Source: Aestuariicoccus sp032586235 (GTDB lineage Bacteria; Pseudomonadota; Alphaproteobacteria; Rhodobacterales; Rhodobacteraceae). From it: DNA of 64,000 nt. The notes under the pieces are model-generated. The model was not told the origin of the DNA, did not search any database, and worked only from the letters and a program-made list of their open reading frames with translations. The stretch is from the NCBI RefSeq assembly GCF_032586235.1, contig NZ_JAWHTD010000003.1, positions 62,001 to 126,000 on the forward strand, given 5' to 3'. Both the position numbers and the translations under genes were made by a program. Shown piece by piece: positions 25,767 to 33,992 of this stretch (position 1 is the first letter of the stretch; every line of letters starts with the position of its first letter).

Positions 25767-26206
25767 TGATCAGCGACCGGATCTTCGGTCTGGTCGTGAC
25801 TCTGGTGGCGCTGGCCTATGTGGCCAGCGCCACGCAGATCCAGACAAGTTTCATGGCCGACCCGGTGGGACCCAAGACCTTTCCCATCCTCGTCGGATCA
25901 GTTGCCGCGTTCTGCGGTCTGGTGGTGGTGTTGCGCCCCGATCCCAGCCCCGACTGGCCCGGTCTGAAGACCCTGGGCGCGCTGGCGGCCTCGGTGATCG
26001 TGCTGGTGGGCTATGCCTATGCGCTCAAGCCGCTGGGCTTTCTCATCCCCACGGCCATCGCCGCCGCGATCCTGAGCTTTCAGATCGGCGGCCATGTGGG
26101 GCGCGCCGCCGTGGCGGGTATCGGCCTGTCCGTCGGTCTGTTCACGATCTTCAAATTCATTCTCGGGCTGAGCCTGGTCGGCCTGCCCGCCGCTCTCGGG
26201 GGGTAG
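25766..26206 (+). CDS. tripartite tricarboxylate transporter small membrane protein (TctB family)
   Basis: 146 residues, four predicted membrane segments (about 5-22, 37-56, 67-86, 96-140 containing two). TctB proteins are poorly conserved and are recognised largely by size and position between tctC and tctA; both hold here. Required with TctA for sodium- or proton-driven uptake. Start 25766 overlaps the tctC stop by one base, so translation is coupled. Confidence 0.88.
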   Translation: MISDRIFGLVVTLVALAYVASATQIQTSFMADPVGPKTFPILVGSVAAFCGLVVVLRPDPSPDWPGLKTLGALAASVIVLVGYAYALKPLGFLIPTAIAAAILSFQIGGHVGRAAVAGIGLSVGLFTIFKFILGLSLVGLPAALGG

Positions 26207-26209
26207 GCA

Positions 26210-27715
26210 ATGGAATTGCTGGCCAATCTCGCCACCGGTTTCAGCATCGCGCTGTCGCCGTTCACGCTGATGCTGGCCGTGCTGGGCTGTTTCCTCGGCA
26301 CGATCATCGGCGCACTTCCGGGTCTCGGCCCGTCGAACGGCGTGGCGATCCTGATCCCGCTGACCTTCACGATGGGGCTCGATGCGACCTCGGCGCTGGT
26401 GCTGATGACCAGCGTCTATTACGGCGCGATGTATGGCGGGCGGATCAGCTCGATCCTGCTGAACATTCCCGGCGACGAACCGGCGCTGATGACCACTCTC
26501 GACGGCTATCCCATGGCCAAGGCGGGGCGCGCGGGCGATGCGCTGGTGCTGTCGGGCGTGGCGTCTTTCGTGGGTGCGTTCCTGGCCACCGTGGGGCTGA
26601 TGCTGCTGGCGCCGATGCTGGCGCGGGTGGCCTTCCTCTTTGGCCCGGCGGAGTATTTCGCGCTTTACCTGCTGGCCTTCGCCACGCTGGGCGGCATCGC
26701 GTCGAACAACCAGGCCAAGGCGGCGATCGCCTCCTGTATCGGGCTGGGTATCGCCATGATCGGGGTCGACAACAACTCGGGCATGCCGCGCCTGACCGGC
26801 GGCAACATGCACCTCTTCGACGGGATCGACTTTCTGGTTGCCATCGTCGGGCTCTTTGCTGTGGCCGAAGTGTTCTTCTTCATCGAAAGCCACGGCAAGA
26901 ACACCTCGATCGGGGTCAAGCTGGACAAGGTCACCGTCCCGGTCAAGGACATCGTGGAGTCGGGCTGGACCATGGTACGCTCGTCGGCCGTTGGCTTCGT
27001 GGCGGGCGTCCTGCCCGGCGCGGGGGCGTCGCTGGGGTCGTTCCTGGCCTATATGTCCGAAAAATCCATCGCCGGGGAAAAGGGCGGTTTCGGCACCGGC
27101 GTTCCCAAGGGCGTCGCCGCACCCGAGGCCGGCAACAACGCCGCCGCGGGCGGTGCGCTGGTGCCGATGCTGACGCTGGGCGTGCCCGGATCGGGCACGA
27201 CCGCTGTTCTGCTGGCGCTGCTGATGACGCTCAACATCACCCCCGGCCCGACGCTTTTCACCGAACGCGCGGACGTGGTCTGGGGGCTGATCGCCTCGCT
27301 GCTGATCGCCAACGTGGTGCTGCTTTTGATGAACGTGCCGATGGTCAAGATCTTCGTGAAGATCCTGCAGGTCCCCGCCTGGGTGCTGCTGCCGGGGGTC
27401 ACCATGATCAGCTTTGTGGGCATCTACTCGCTGTCGGGCAGCTATTTCGACCTGCTCTTGATGGTGGGCTTCGGGGTGCTGGGGTATGTCCTGCGCAAGC
27501 TTGACGTGCCCACGGTGCCGATCATCCTCGGCATCCTGTTGGGCGGCCATATGGAGGACGCTTTGCGCCGCGCGATGGTGCTGTCGGATGGCGACTGGAC
27601 CTACCTCTTCTCGTCGGGAATCGCGGTCTCGCTCTGGGTCGTGGCGGTGCTGGGCTTTGTCGCGCCGATGTTCCTGCGCGGCGTTCTGACCAAACCGCAG
27701 CGGATTACCGACTGA
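26210..27715 (+). CDS. tripartite tricarboxylate transporter large permease (TctA family)
   Basis: 501 residues with about eleven membrane segments. Carries both internal TctA repeats: GALPGLGPSNGVAILIPLTF in the first half and GVLPGAGASLGSFLAYMSEK in the second, plus the MYGGRISSILLNIPGDEP segment. Forms the transport channel for the operon's carboxylate substrate. Its ribosome site lies in the end of tctB (GGGGGTAGG). It ends TGATG, sharing one base with the next start. Confidence 0.92.
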   Translation: MELLANLATGFSIALSPFTLMLAVLGCFLGTIIGALPGLGPSNGVAILIPLTFTMGLDATSALVLMTSVYYGAMYGGRISSILLNIPGDEPALMTTLDGYPMAKAGRAGDALVLSGVASFVGAFLATVGLMLLAPMLARVAFLFGPAEYFALYLLAFATLGGIASNNQAKAAIASCIGLGIAMIGVDNNSGMPRLTGGNMHLFDGIDFLVAIVGLFAVAEVFFFIESHGKNTSIGVKLDKVTVPVKDIVESGWTMVRSSAVGFVAGVLPGAGASLGSFLAYMSEKSIAGEKGGFGTGVPKGVAAPEAGNNAAAGGALVPMLTLGVPGSGTTAVLLALLMTLNITPGPTLFTERADVVWGLIASLLIANVVLLLMNVPMVKIFVKILQVPAWVLLPGVTMISFVGIYSLSGSYFDLLLMVGFGVLGYVLRKLDVPTVPIILGILLGGHMEDALRRAMVLSDGDWTYLFSSGIAVSLWVVAVLGFVAPMFLRGVLTKPQRITD

Positions 27716-29067
27716 TGGTCAGGGTGCTGGTGCCCTCCGGGGCCCTGGGGCTGGGCTATGACCGCGCGGCGCTGGCGCGCGGCGTGGCGGCCCGGCCCGA
27801 CATCATCGCCATCGACGGCGGCTCGACCGACAGCGGGCCGCATTACCTGGGCACCGGCACGTCGAAATATTCGCGCAGCGTGACCCGCGCGGAATGGGCC
27901 GAGCTGATGACCGCGCAGGCCGAGGCGGGTGTGCCGCTGGTCATCGGCACGGCAGGGACCTGCGGCGCGGACGACGCGGTGGACTGGCTGCTGGACATCA
28001 CCCGTGAGGTGGTGGCTGAGACCGGCCGCGCCGTGCGCGTGGCGGTGCTGAAATCCGGGCAATCCCCCGCCGCCATGGCCGAGGCCTTGCAGGCGGGCGA
28101 CATCGCCCCGCTGCCCCACGCGCCGCAGATCGACGCCAAACTGCTGGCGGGCTGCACCAACATCGTCGCGCTGGCCGGGGCCGAGCAGATCAACGCAGCC
28201 CTTGCGACCGGCGCCGATATCGTCATCGCCGGGCGCACCACCGACACCGCGATCATCGCCGCCCTGCCTTTGGCGCGCGGCTGCCATCCCGGCGCGGCCT
28301 GGCACGGGGCCAAAGTGGGCGAATGCGGCGCGCTGGCGACGACTCAGCCCGGCTCGGGCGTGATCCAGCTCGATTTCGACGAGACCGGGTTCGAGATGAC
28401 GCCGATGGCCGAGGGCGTGCGCGCCACGCCGCGCACCGTTTCCGCCCATATGCTCTACGAGAACACCGACCCGTTCATCCTTTATGAGCCCGGCGGGCAT
28501 CTCGACGTGACCGGCGCGCGCTATACCGCGCTCGACAAAAGGCGCGTCAGGGTCGAGGGCAGTCGCTGGGTGCCGTCCGACACCTACACCGTCAAGCTCG
28601 AGGGCGCGCGGCTGGCGGGCTACCAGACCGTGTCGCTCGTCACCCTGCGCGATCCGCGCTACGTGACCCACGTGCAGCAATGGTGCGACGACATCCGCAC
28701 CCGCGCGCTGGCCAAGGTGTGCGACCGGCTGGGACGCGACGACATCGCCGTCGAGCTGCGGGTGATCGGCGCCAACGCGACGCTGGGGGCCTTGGAAGAC
28801 GCGCCCATGACCGCGCCCGAGGTCGGCGTGATGGCCATCGTCACCGCCCCCACCGACGCGCTGTCGCGCGAAGTGGCAAAGATGCTGAACCCCTATCTGC
28901 TGCACCACCCGCTGACCCCGGACGAGGAAATGCCGACCTTCGCCTTTCCCTTCTCGCCGCCCGAGCTGCCGCGCGGGGCGGTTTATGAATTCTGCCTCAA
29001 CCACGTTCTGCGGCTGGACGATCCGATGTCGGCCTTCCGCCTGACGGTCGAGGAGATCGCGCCATGA
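27715..29067 (+). CDS. AtuA / DUF1446 family protein
   Basis: 450 residues. Matches the acyclic-terpene-utilisation AtuA-like family by AIDGGSTDSGPHYLGTG near the N terminus, AGRTTDTAII, and the long C-terminal region DVTGARYTALDKRRVRVEGS. Biochemical activity of the family is not established; the name AtuA comes from the citronellol pathway, which is not present. It is coupled to tctA (one-base overlap) and to the DUF4387 gene (four-base overlap), implying a joint enzyme acting on the imported acid. Confidence 0.82.
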   Translation: MVRVLVPSGALGLGYDRAALARGVAARPDIIAIDGGSTDSGPHYLGTGTSKYSRSVTRAEWAELMTAQAEAGVPLVIGTAGTCGADDAVDWLLDITREVVAETGRAVRVAVLKSGQSPAAMAEALQAGDIAPLPHAPQIDAKLLAGCTNIVALAGAEQINAALATGADIVIAGRTTDTAIIAALPLARGCHPGAAWHGAKVGECGALATTQPGSGVIQLDFDETGFEMTPMAEGVRATPRTVSAHMLYENTDPFILYEPGGHLDVTGARYTALDKRRVRVEGSRWVPSDTYTVKLEGARLAGYQTVSLVTLRDPRYVTHVQQWCDDIRTRALAKVCDRLGRDDIAVELRVIGANATLGALEDAPMTAPEVGVMAIVTAPTDALSREVAKMLNPYLLHHPLTPDEEMPTFAFPFSPPELPRGAVYEFCLNHVLRLDDPMSAFRLTVEEIAP

Positions 29068-29363
29068 CCGCGCTGGCAGAGGTCGCAGGCAAAATCCGCT
29101 CTAAGAACGCCGGGCCGTTCTGGCTGACCGTCGACATCTTTTGCGAGACCGAAGAGGCTTATACCCGGGTCTCGAACGGCCTCTCGACAGAGGCTGTCGC
29201 GACCCGGTTCGGCATTCCCGAGGACAGCCTGCGCCGCTTCGACATCGCCGATCTGCAGGTGGTCAAGTTCAGCCTGCCGCGCCCCGCCATCCAAGGCACG
29301 CCCGGCGACCGCGACATGCACGGCGCGTCCTTCGCCAATCTTCTGGCGGGGCTCGAGGTCTGA
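29064..29363 (+). CDS. DUF4387 family protein
   Basis: 99 residues. Begins near AGKIRSKNAGPFWLTVDIFC and ends HGASFANLLAGLEV, matching the short DUF4387 partner often found next to or fused with AtuA-like proteins. Conserved R, K, N, D residues in the first 30 positions suggest a catalytic or subunit role. ATGA overlap with the upstream gene. Last gene of the tctCBA operon. Confidence 0.78.
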   Translation: MTALAEVAGKIRSKNAGPFWLTVDIFCETEEAYTRVSNGLSTEAVATRFGIPEDSLRRFDIADLQVVKFSLPRPAIQGTPGDRDMHGASFANLLAGLEV

Positions 29364-29370
29364 GGCATCG

Positions 29371-29396
29371 TCCGGCCCGGACAGGTCAGGGCCGGA
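29371..29396. terminator. bidirectional hairpin between convergent operons
   Basis: TCCGGCCC (29371-29378) pairs with GGGCCGGA (29389-29396), 8 bp, loop of ten. It spans the stop of the MDR gene and lies 8 nt after the DUF4387 stop. No T-run. Confidence 0.5.
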
Positions 29397-30339
29397 TCAC
29401 CAACTTGCCCTTCACCTCGCCAAGGCCGGTACGGCGCAAGGCCTCGGGCACCTCCGCCAAAGGCAGCACGCCCTCCAGATGCGGCGCGATCCGGCCCTCC
29501 ACCGCCATGCGCGCGACGCGCTCGGTCAACTCTCGTCCGCTCGGCACCATCAGCATTCCTATGGACTTGCCTTTAAGACGGTAGGCCAGACCGCCCAGCA
29601 CCAGCGGCAAGAGAACCCGCACCTCGCCGCCCACCGCGCGGTACGCCCCGCCAAGCGACAGCGCCGCCGCGATTCGACCCGGGCCGCGGGTCGCGACCAT
29701 GTCCAGAATGCGGTCCCAGCGGGCGCCCATGTCGGTGAACTCCTCGGCCCGGTAGTCGATCACCCGGTCCGCCCCGAGCGACCGCAGCCACTCGGCCTTT
29801 CCGGCGTTATCCACGGCGGTCACATGCGCCCCCGCGGCCTTGGCCAGTTGCAGCGCCATCGTGCCCGACCCGCCGCCCGCACCGTTGATCAGGAACCTCT
29901 CGCCCGGTTTCAGCCCCTCTGTGCCGGTCACGGCGATCCCTCCGGCCTGCGGCAGACAGGCGGCGAGCTCGTCCGACAGCGCATCGGGCACCGGGGTCAT
30001 CTCGGCGGCAGCGACGCAGGCGTATTCGGCGAACCCGCCGCGCACCATTACGACGTCGCCCATCACCCTGTCGCCGAGGGCAAACCCCGCGACGCCGGGG
30101 CCGAGCGCATCGACCATTCCGACGATATCCGACCCCAGAACCGCGCGTTTCGGCCGCGTCAGCCCGCCCACGAGCCGCGCGTAGAACGGCGAACCGGTAA
30201 GATATTCCCAATCCGACAGATTCACCGCGCAGGCCAGCACCCGGACCCTGATCTGGCCCTTGCCCGGCTCCGGCACCTCAATCTCGGCCAGCCGCAAATG
30301 CTCTGGCCCGCCATATCTGTCCTGAACGACCGCCTTCAT
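29386..30339 (-). CDS. MDR-family NAD(P)-dependent alcohol dehydrogenase / quinone oxidoreductase
   Basis: 317 residues. N-terminal GroES-like domain, then a Rossmann motif INGAGGGSGTMALQLAKAAGA (coenzyme binding, split as AGGGSG core), VIDYRAEEF, and AYRAVGGE. No structural zinc cysteine cluster is visible, which fits zinc-independent quinone-oxidoreductase-like MDRs. ATG 30339 begins MKAVVQDRYG, the standard family start. Single gene; substrate unknown. Confidence 0.84.
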   Translation of the reverse strand: MKAVVQDRYGGPEHLRLAEIEVPEPGKGQIRVRVLACAVNLSDWEYLTGSPFYARLVGGLTRPKRAVLGSDIVGMVDALGPGVAGFALGDRVMGDVVMVRGGFAEYACVAAAEMTPVPDALSDELAACLPQAGGIAVTGTEGLKPGERFLINGAGGGSGTMALQLAKAAGAHVTAVDNAGKAEWLRSLGADRVIDYRAEEFTDMGARWDRILDMVATRGPGRIAAALSLGGAYRAVGGEVRVLLPLVLGGLAYRLKGKSIGMLMVPSGRELTERVARMAVEGRIAPHLEGVLPLAEVPEALRRTGLGEVKGKLVIRP

Positions 30340-30404
30340 CCGCTCTGCCCTGCCTTGCACCGAACCTTACTTCGCGGGCAGATTGCGCGGTTTCCCGCCC
30401 CGGT

Positions 30405-31283
30405 TCAACCAGAGGCTTGGCCGGGCCCGAACGCATCGCGAAAACTGTCGTACTGCATCCGGAACCCGGCCTCGAAGTCGCCATCGCCGGGGTGATAGAC
30501 GCTCTCGAAGCTGACCACGCCATCGTATCCGTCCTCGCGCAGCGCCCGCGCCATGTCGGCAAAGGCGGGGCCAAGCTGGCCCTGCCCCATCGGGCGGACC
30601 TCGAGCGTGGCGCGGGGTGTGTCGACCTGCACGTCCTTGATATGGACGTGGCCCAGATAGCCGTCGCGCAGCACCGCATATCCCGCCATCGGATCCTCGT
30701 GACACCAGCAGTTGTTGGCCGGATCCCAGAGCACCCCAAGCACATCCTTCGCCCCCAGATCGTCGATCAGGCGGCGGCCCGTCCAGGCCGAGTTCACCAT
30801 CGTGCCGTTGCCCGTCTCGACCACCAGCCGCGTGCCTTCGGCGCGGGCGAGATCGACCGCCGGCGCGATCAGCGCCAGCGTCTTGTCCCACGCCCCTTTG
30901 GCAACGTTCCACTGTTCCGCGCCGTGGCGGCCCCAGAGGATCTGTTCCTTGCGGTTGGTCATGATCCGCACCAGCGGGCTGCCCACGACCTGCGCCATGC
31001 CGATCACGCGCCTCAGCGCCTCCATGTGGCGGGTGTGCTCGGCGTCGCCGGGGCTGTTGGCCGTTGTCAGCCCGGCAAAGACATGACGGCTGAGACAGGC
31101 GACCCGCTTGCCCCGGTCGCGCAGCAGGCTGTCGATCCGGCGGATGTCCTGCGCGCTGTGATCGCCCACCTCGGCATCCCAGACGAATTGCAGCTCGGCC
31201 ATGTCGATGGCGAATTCGTCCATCACATCAAGCGTATGCGCCAGATCGCGGCTGATCCCATCGCAGATTACGCCCAGCCTCAT
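30405..31283 (-). CDS. sugar phosphate isomerase/epimerase (xylose-isomerase-like TIM barrel)
   Basis: 292 residues, AP-endonuclease-2 / xylose-isomerase-like barrel. Visible metal-ligand segments are VVETGNG (Glu), LWDPANNCWCHED (Asp), HVHIKDV (His-Asp) and VVSFESVYH (Glu). Such enzymes include hydroxypyruvate isomerase, IolE/IolI and the 3-keto-sugar-acid isomerases (OtnI). ATG 31283 overlaps the stop of the upstream dehydrogenase gene by four bases. The pair looks like a two-step sugar-acid module. Confidence 0.82.
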   Translation of the reverse strand: MRLGVICDGISRDLAHTLDVMDEFAIDMAELQFVWDAEVGDHSAQDIRRIDSLLRDRGKRVACLSRHVFAGLTTANSPGDAEHTRHMEALRRVIGMAQVVGSPLVRIMTNRKEQILWGRHGAEQWNVAKGAWDKTLALIAPAVDLARAEGTRLVVETGNGTMVNSAWTGRRLIDDLGAKDVLGVLWDPANNCWCHEDPMAGYAVLRDGYLGHVHIKDVQVDTPRATLEVRPMGQGQLGPAFADMARALREDGYDGVVSFESVYHPGDGDFEAGFRMQYDSFRDAFGPGQASG

Positions 31284-32167
31284 CTGTGCAGCTCCGCGCC
31301 GACGATCTCCTCCATCACCCGGGTGCAGACCCAGTTGTCGCCGTTGGGATATTTCGTCCGCCCGGCGTGGAAGATCTGCATCGCGGCGGCTGCCGTGTGC
31401 AGCGGCACACCCAGTTCCTGCCCCAGCGCCATCGAGATGGTCAGATCCTTGTGCATGGTGTTGATATGGCTGCCAGTGCCCTCGAATTGCCGGTCGATGA
31501 TCTTTTCCAGCGCGTTCGAGGTGATGCCGCAGCCGCCCGAGGACGTGCTGACCACGTCATAGATCACCTGTCCCGGAATGCCCGCCTTGGCCGCCAGCGA
31601 CGCGGCCTCGAACGTGGCCGAGAACATCGCGCCCAAGAGCGATTGCAGCACCGCCTTGACGGTCTGCCCCTGCCCCGGTTCGGTGCCCACCCGGTGGATG
31701 CTGGCCGACACCGCATGCATCACCGGCGCGAAACGGTCGAGCACCTCGTCCGGGGCCGCCGCCATCATCGTCAGCGTGCCCGCCTGCGCGCCCGGATAAC
31801 CGCCCGACACCGGCGTGTCGATCAGGTGCAGCCCGGTGCCCCCCAGCGCCGCACCGATCTCGCGCGCCTCGGACGGATGCACGGTGGCCGACAGGATCAC
31901 CGCGCCGCCCGGGGCCATCGTCTGGACCAGGCCATCGGCGCCCAGAATGACCTCTTTCGCCTCGCAGCCCTTCATCACCATGACAAAGACCGCGTCCGCC
32001 GCCGCGCCGACCTCTGCCGCGCTTTCTGCGGTCTTGCCGCCCATGTCGCCAAAGGCCTGCATCCGTTGGTCGAGCAGATCGCGCCCCGTGGTCTGAAACC
32101 CGTTCGCGATCAGGTTCTTGGCCAGACCCGACCCCATGTCCCCCAATCCAATAACACCCGCGCGCAT
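31280..32167 (-). CDS. 3-hydroxyisobutyrate-dehydrogenase-family NAD(P)-dependent oxidoreductase
   Basis: 295 residues. N-terminal Rossmann motif GVIGLGDMGSGLAKNL; substrate loop DTPVSGGYPGAQAGTLTMM in the typical region; the catalytic Lys region reads GQTVKAVLQSLLG, with the family's usual N-x3-K replaced by Q-S. Related to LtnD/GarR beta-hydroxyacid dehydrogenases acting on threonate or tartronate semialdehyde. ATG 32167 is chosen over 32173 because AGGAGG stands 7 nt from it. First gene of an operon with the TIM-barrel isomerase. Confidence 0.84.
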   Translation of the reverse strand: MRAGVIGLGDMGSGLAKNLIANGFQTTGRDLLDQRMQAFGDMGGKTAESAAEVGAAADAVFVMVMKGCEAKEVILGADGLVQTMAPGGAVILSATVHPSEAREIGAALGGTGLHLIDTPVSGGYPGAQAGTLTMMAAAPDEVLDRFAPVMHAVSASIHRVGTEPGQGQTVKAVLQSLLGAMFSATFEAASLAAKAGIPGQVIYDVVSTSSGGCGITSNALEKIIDRQFEGTGSHINTMHKDLTISMALGQELGVPLHTAAAAMQIFHAGRTKYPNGDNWVCTRVMEEIVGAELHR

Positions 32168-32192
32168 GTGCATTCCTCCTGTGCATGTGCTT

Positions 32193-32208
32193 GGGCGCGT
32201 CCGCGCCC
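32193..32208. promoter_or_regulatory. 16-bp GC-rich palindrome upstream of the dehydrogenase/isomerase operon
   Basis: GGGCGCG (32193-32199) and CGCGCCC (32202-32208) are perfect complements around a two-base centre, 25 bp upstream of the 32167 start. Could be an operator or a short stem in the leader. Confidence 0.4.
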
Positions 32209-32398
32209 GCTTTCGATCCGAGGGATTTCATACGCCGAAACCGGCGCCGGGCGGGTCCAGTAGACACCCCCTGCCCGTCACCGCGAATTAAGCCACAGCT
32301 TCGGCGCCCCGCCAAAGCTAAATCCGCGGGCGGGCGGCGGCTTGTCTGGTTGCGGGCTTGTTGCTAGGGGAGGTCGACCCTATCGGCGGACCGGCCCC

Positions 32399-33532
32399 AT
32401 GCGCACAGCCATCGGCACCAGCGATTATCACGTCAGCGGCGAGACCTTCATCAACCGCCACATCGACCTGCTGTTCGGCGGCGATACCGTTGTGGTTTGC
32501 GGCCGGTTCAACGGCGACAACCCCTACGGCAAGCCGGTCTTCGCCCGCCGCGCCCGCCCAAGCGGCGCCGATATCCTGACCGCGCCGTTCTGGACCCTGT
32601 GGAACCGCATGGTCCACAGCACCACGCGGCTGCCCTACGGTCAGGCGAAGCGCGATCTTGCCACCTTTTTGCGCGACCAGAAGGTCGAGCTGGTGCTGGC
32701 CGAATTCGGCACCCAGGCGCTGGCGCTGGCGCCGCTGGCGAACGAGCTGGACATCCCGATCTTCACCTACTTTCGCGGCACCGATGCGTCGAAGGCGCTG
32801 CGGGCCGCGCGGATCCAGTCGGCCTATCGCAAGATGATGCCGCGGCTGGCGGGGGTGATCTCGGTCTCGCAATTCCTGCTGGACAACCTTGCGCGGCACG
32901 GCGTCACCCATCCCAACGCGCACGTGATCCCCTCGGGGGTGGACGTGCGGCGCTTTGTGCCCGGTGACAAGATCCCGTTGCGCTGCCTCGCGGTCGGGCG
33001 GTTCGTGGAAAAGAAAGCCCCGCTGGTGACGCTGCGCGCCTTCGCCGAGGCCACGCGCGACCGGCCCGAGGCGCATCTGGATTTCATCGGCGACGGCCCG
33101 CTGCTGGCCCCGGCGCAGACACTTGCGACCGAGCTTGGCGTGACCGGCAAGGTGACATTCCACGGCGCGCGGCCCCATGACGACGTGCGCGCGGCGCTGG
33201 CGCACGCGCAGTTCTTCCTGCAGCATTCCATCACCGCCGCCGATGGCAACACCGAAGGCCTGCCCACCGCCATCCAAGAAGCAATGGCCAGCGGCTGCGT
33301 CACCGTCTCGACCCGCCACGCCGGCATCCCCGAGGCCATCGACGAAGGCCAGACCGGCTTTCTGGTGGACGAGCACGACGCGGAAGGTTTCACTGCGGCG
33401 ATTGCCGAGGCCATGAACCGGCCAGATGCAGACGAGATGGCCAGGCGGGCGCGGACGGTTGCCGAAAGTCGGTTTGATAACAATGCGTTGCTTGAGAAAC
33501 TTGAAGCGACCATTCGGGGCAGCCTGAACTGA
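32399..33532 (+). CDS. group 1 glycosyltransferase
   Basis: 377 residues, GT-B fold of the GT4 type. N-terminal domain with TYFRGTDASKALR acceptor-side residues; VISVSQFLLDNLARHG and IPSGVDVRRF at the interdomain region; C-terminal donor site VGRFVEKKAP and EGLPTAIQEAMASG (E-x7-E-like motif). Probably adds a sugar in LPS or exopolysaccharide synthesis; waaA follows 460 bp later. ATG 32399 has no close Shine-Dalgarno (AGGGGAGG is about 23 nt away), so the start is less certain. Confidence 0.86.
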   Translation: MRTAIGTSDYHVSGETFINRHIDLLFGGDTVVVCGRFNGDNPYGKPVFARRARPSGADILTAPFWTLWNRMVHSTTRLPYGQAKRDLATFLRDQKVELVLAEFGTQALALAPLANELDIPIFTYFRGTDASKALRAARIQSAYRKMMPRLAGVISVSQFLLDNLARHGVTHPNAHVIPSGVDVRRFVPGDKIPLRCLAVGRFVEKKAPLVTLRAFAEATRDRPEAHLDFIGDGPLLAPAQTLATELGVTGKVTFHGARPHDDVRAALAHAQFFLQHSITAADGNTEGLPTAIQEAMASGCVTVSTRHAGIPEAIDEGQTGFLVDEHDAEGFTAAIAEAMNRPDADEMARRARTVAESRFDNNALLEKLEATIRGSLN

Positions 33533-33992
33533 GAAAATTCCGGCAAGCTGGGAAACATAAACTTCTCCCCCCAAGCCTCTGTTTTTGTTTGAATCTGGGC
33601 GAATATGGGGATTTGGGCCTTTCTGGGAAAATGCGGTGCGCCGGATGGATCGACGGCAGCGTCAGCCGCCTGTGGGCGACCTTCAGGGATATCCATTTTA
33701 TACAAAAGATTGACATGCGATCTGGGCAAATCTCAGTTTGATATTGATTCAGGACAAGTCAGTGAGCGCCGGATTCATCCCAATTCGGGTCCGTTTCACC
33801 ATGCGCGCGAAGCTCGCACTCGACGTGAACAAATCACGCCAACCCCTTTCCAAAAAAGATTTTCCCAAGAGAAGCTGCATAATCGACACGCAGACGCCCG
33901 CAGGGCCGTCCTTTTCGCGAAAATCGCGGCAGTCTTGCCTTACATAGGCCTGCGGCCTAAGCCGCTTAAGAGCCCATCCGCCGGAGAAAGCC
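33533..33992. other. 460-bp intergenic region between the glycosyltransferase and waaA
   Basis: Less GC-rich than the surroundings, notably 33700-33770 and 33840-33880. Contains TTGACA (33711-33716) without a convincing -10, and a short stem TAGGCC / GGCCTA (33945-33950 / 33954-33959) just before waaA. Short open frames here show no protein-like composition or ribosome site. No RNA gene recognised. Confidence 0.4.
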
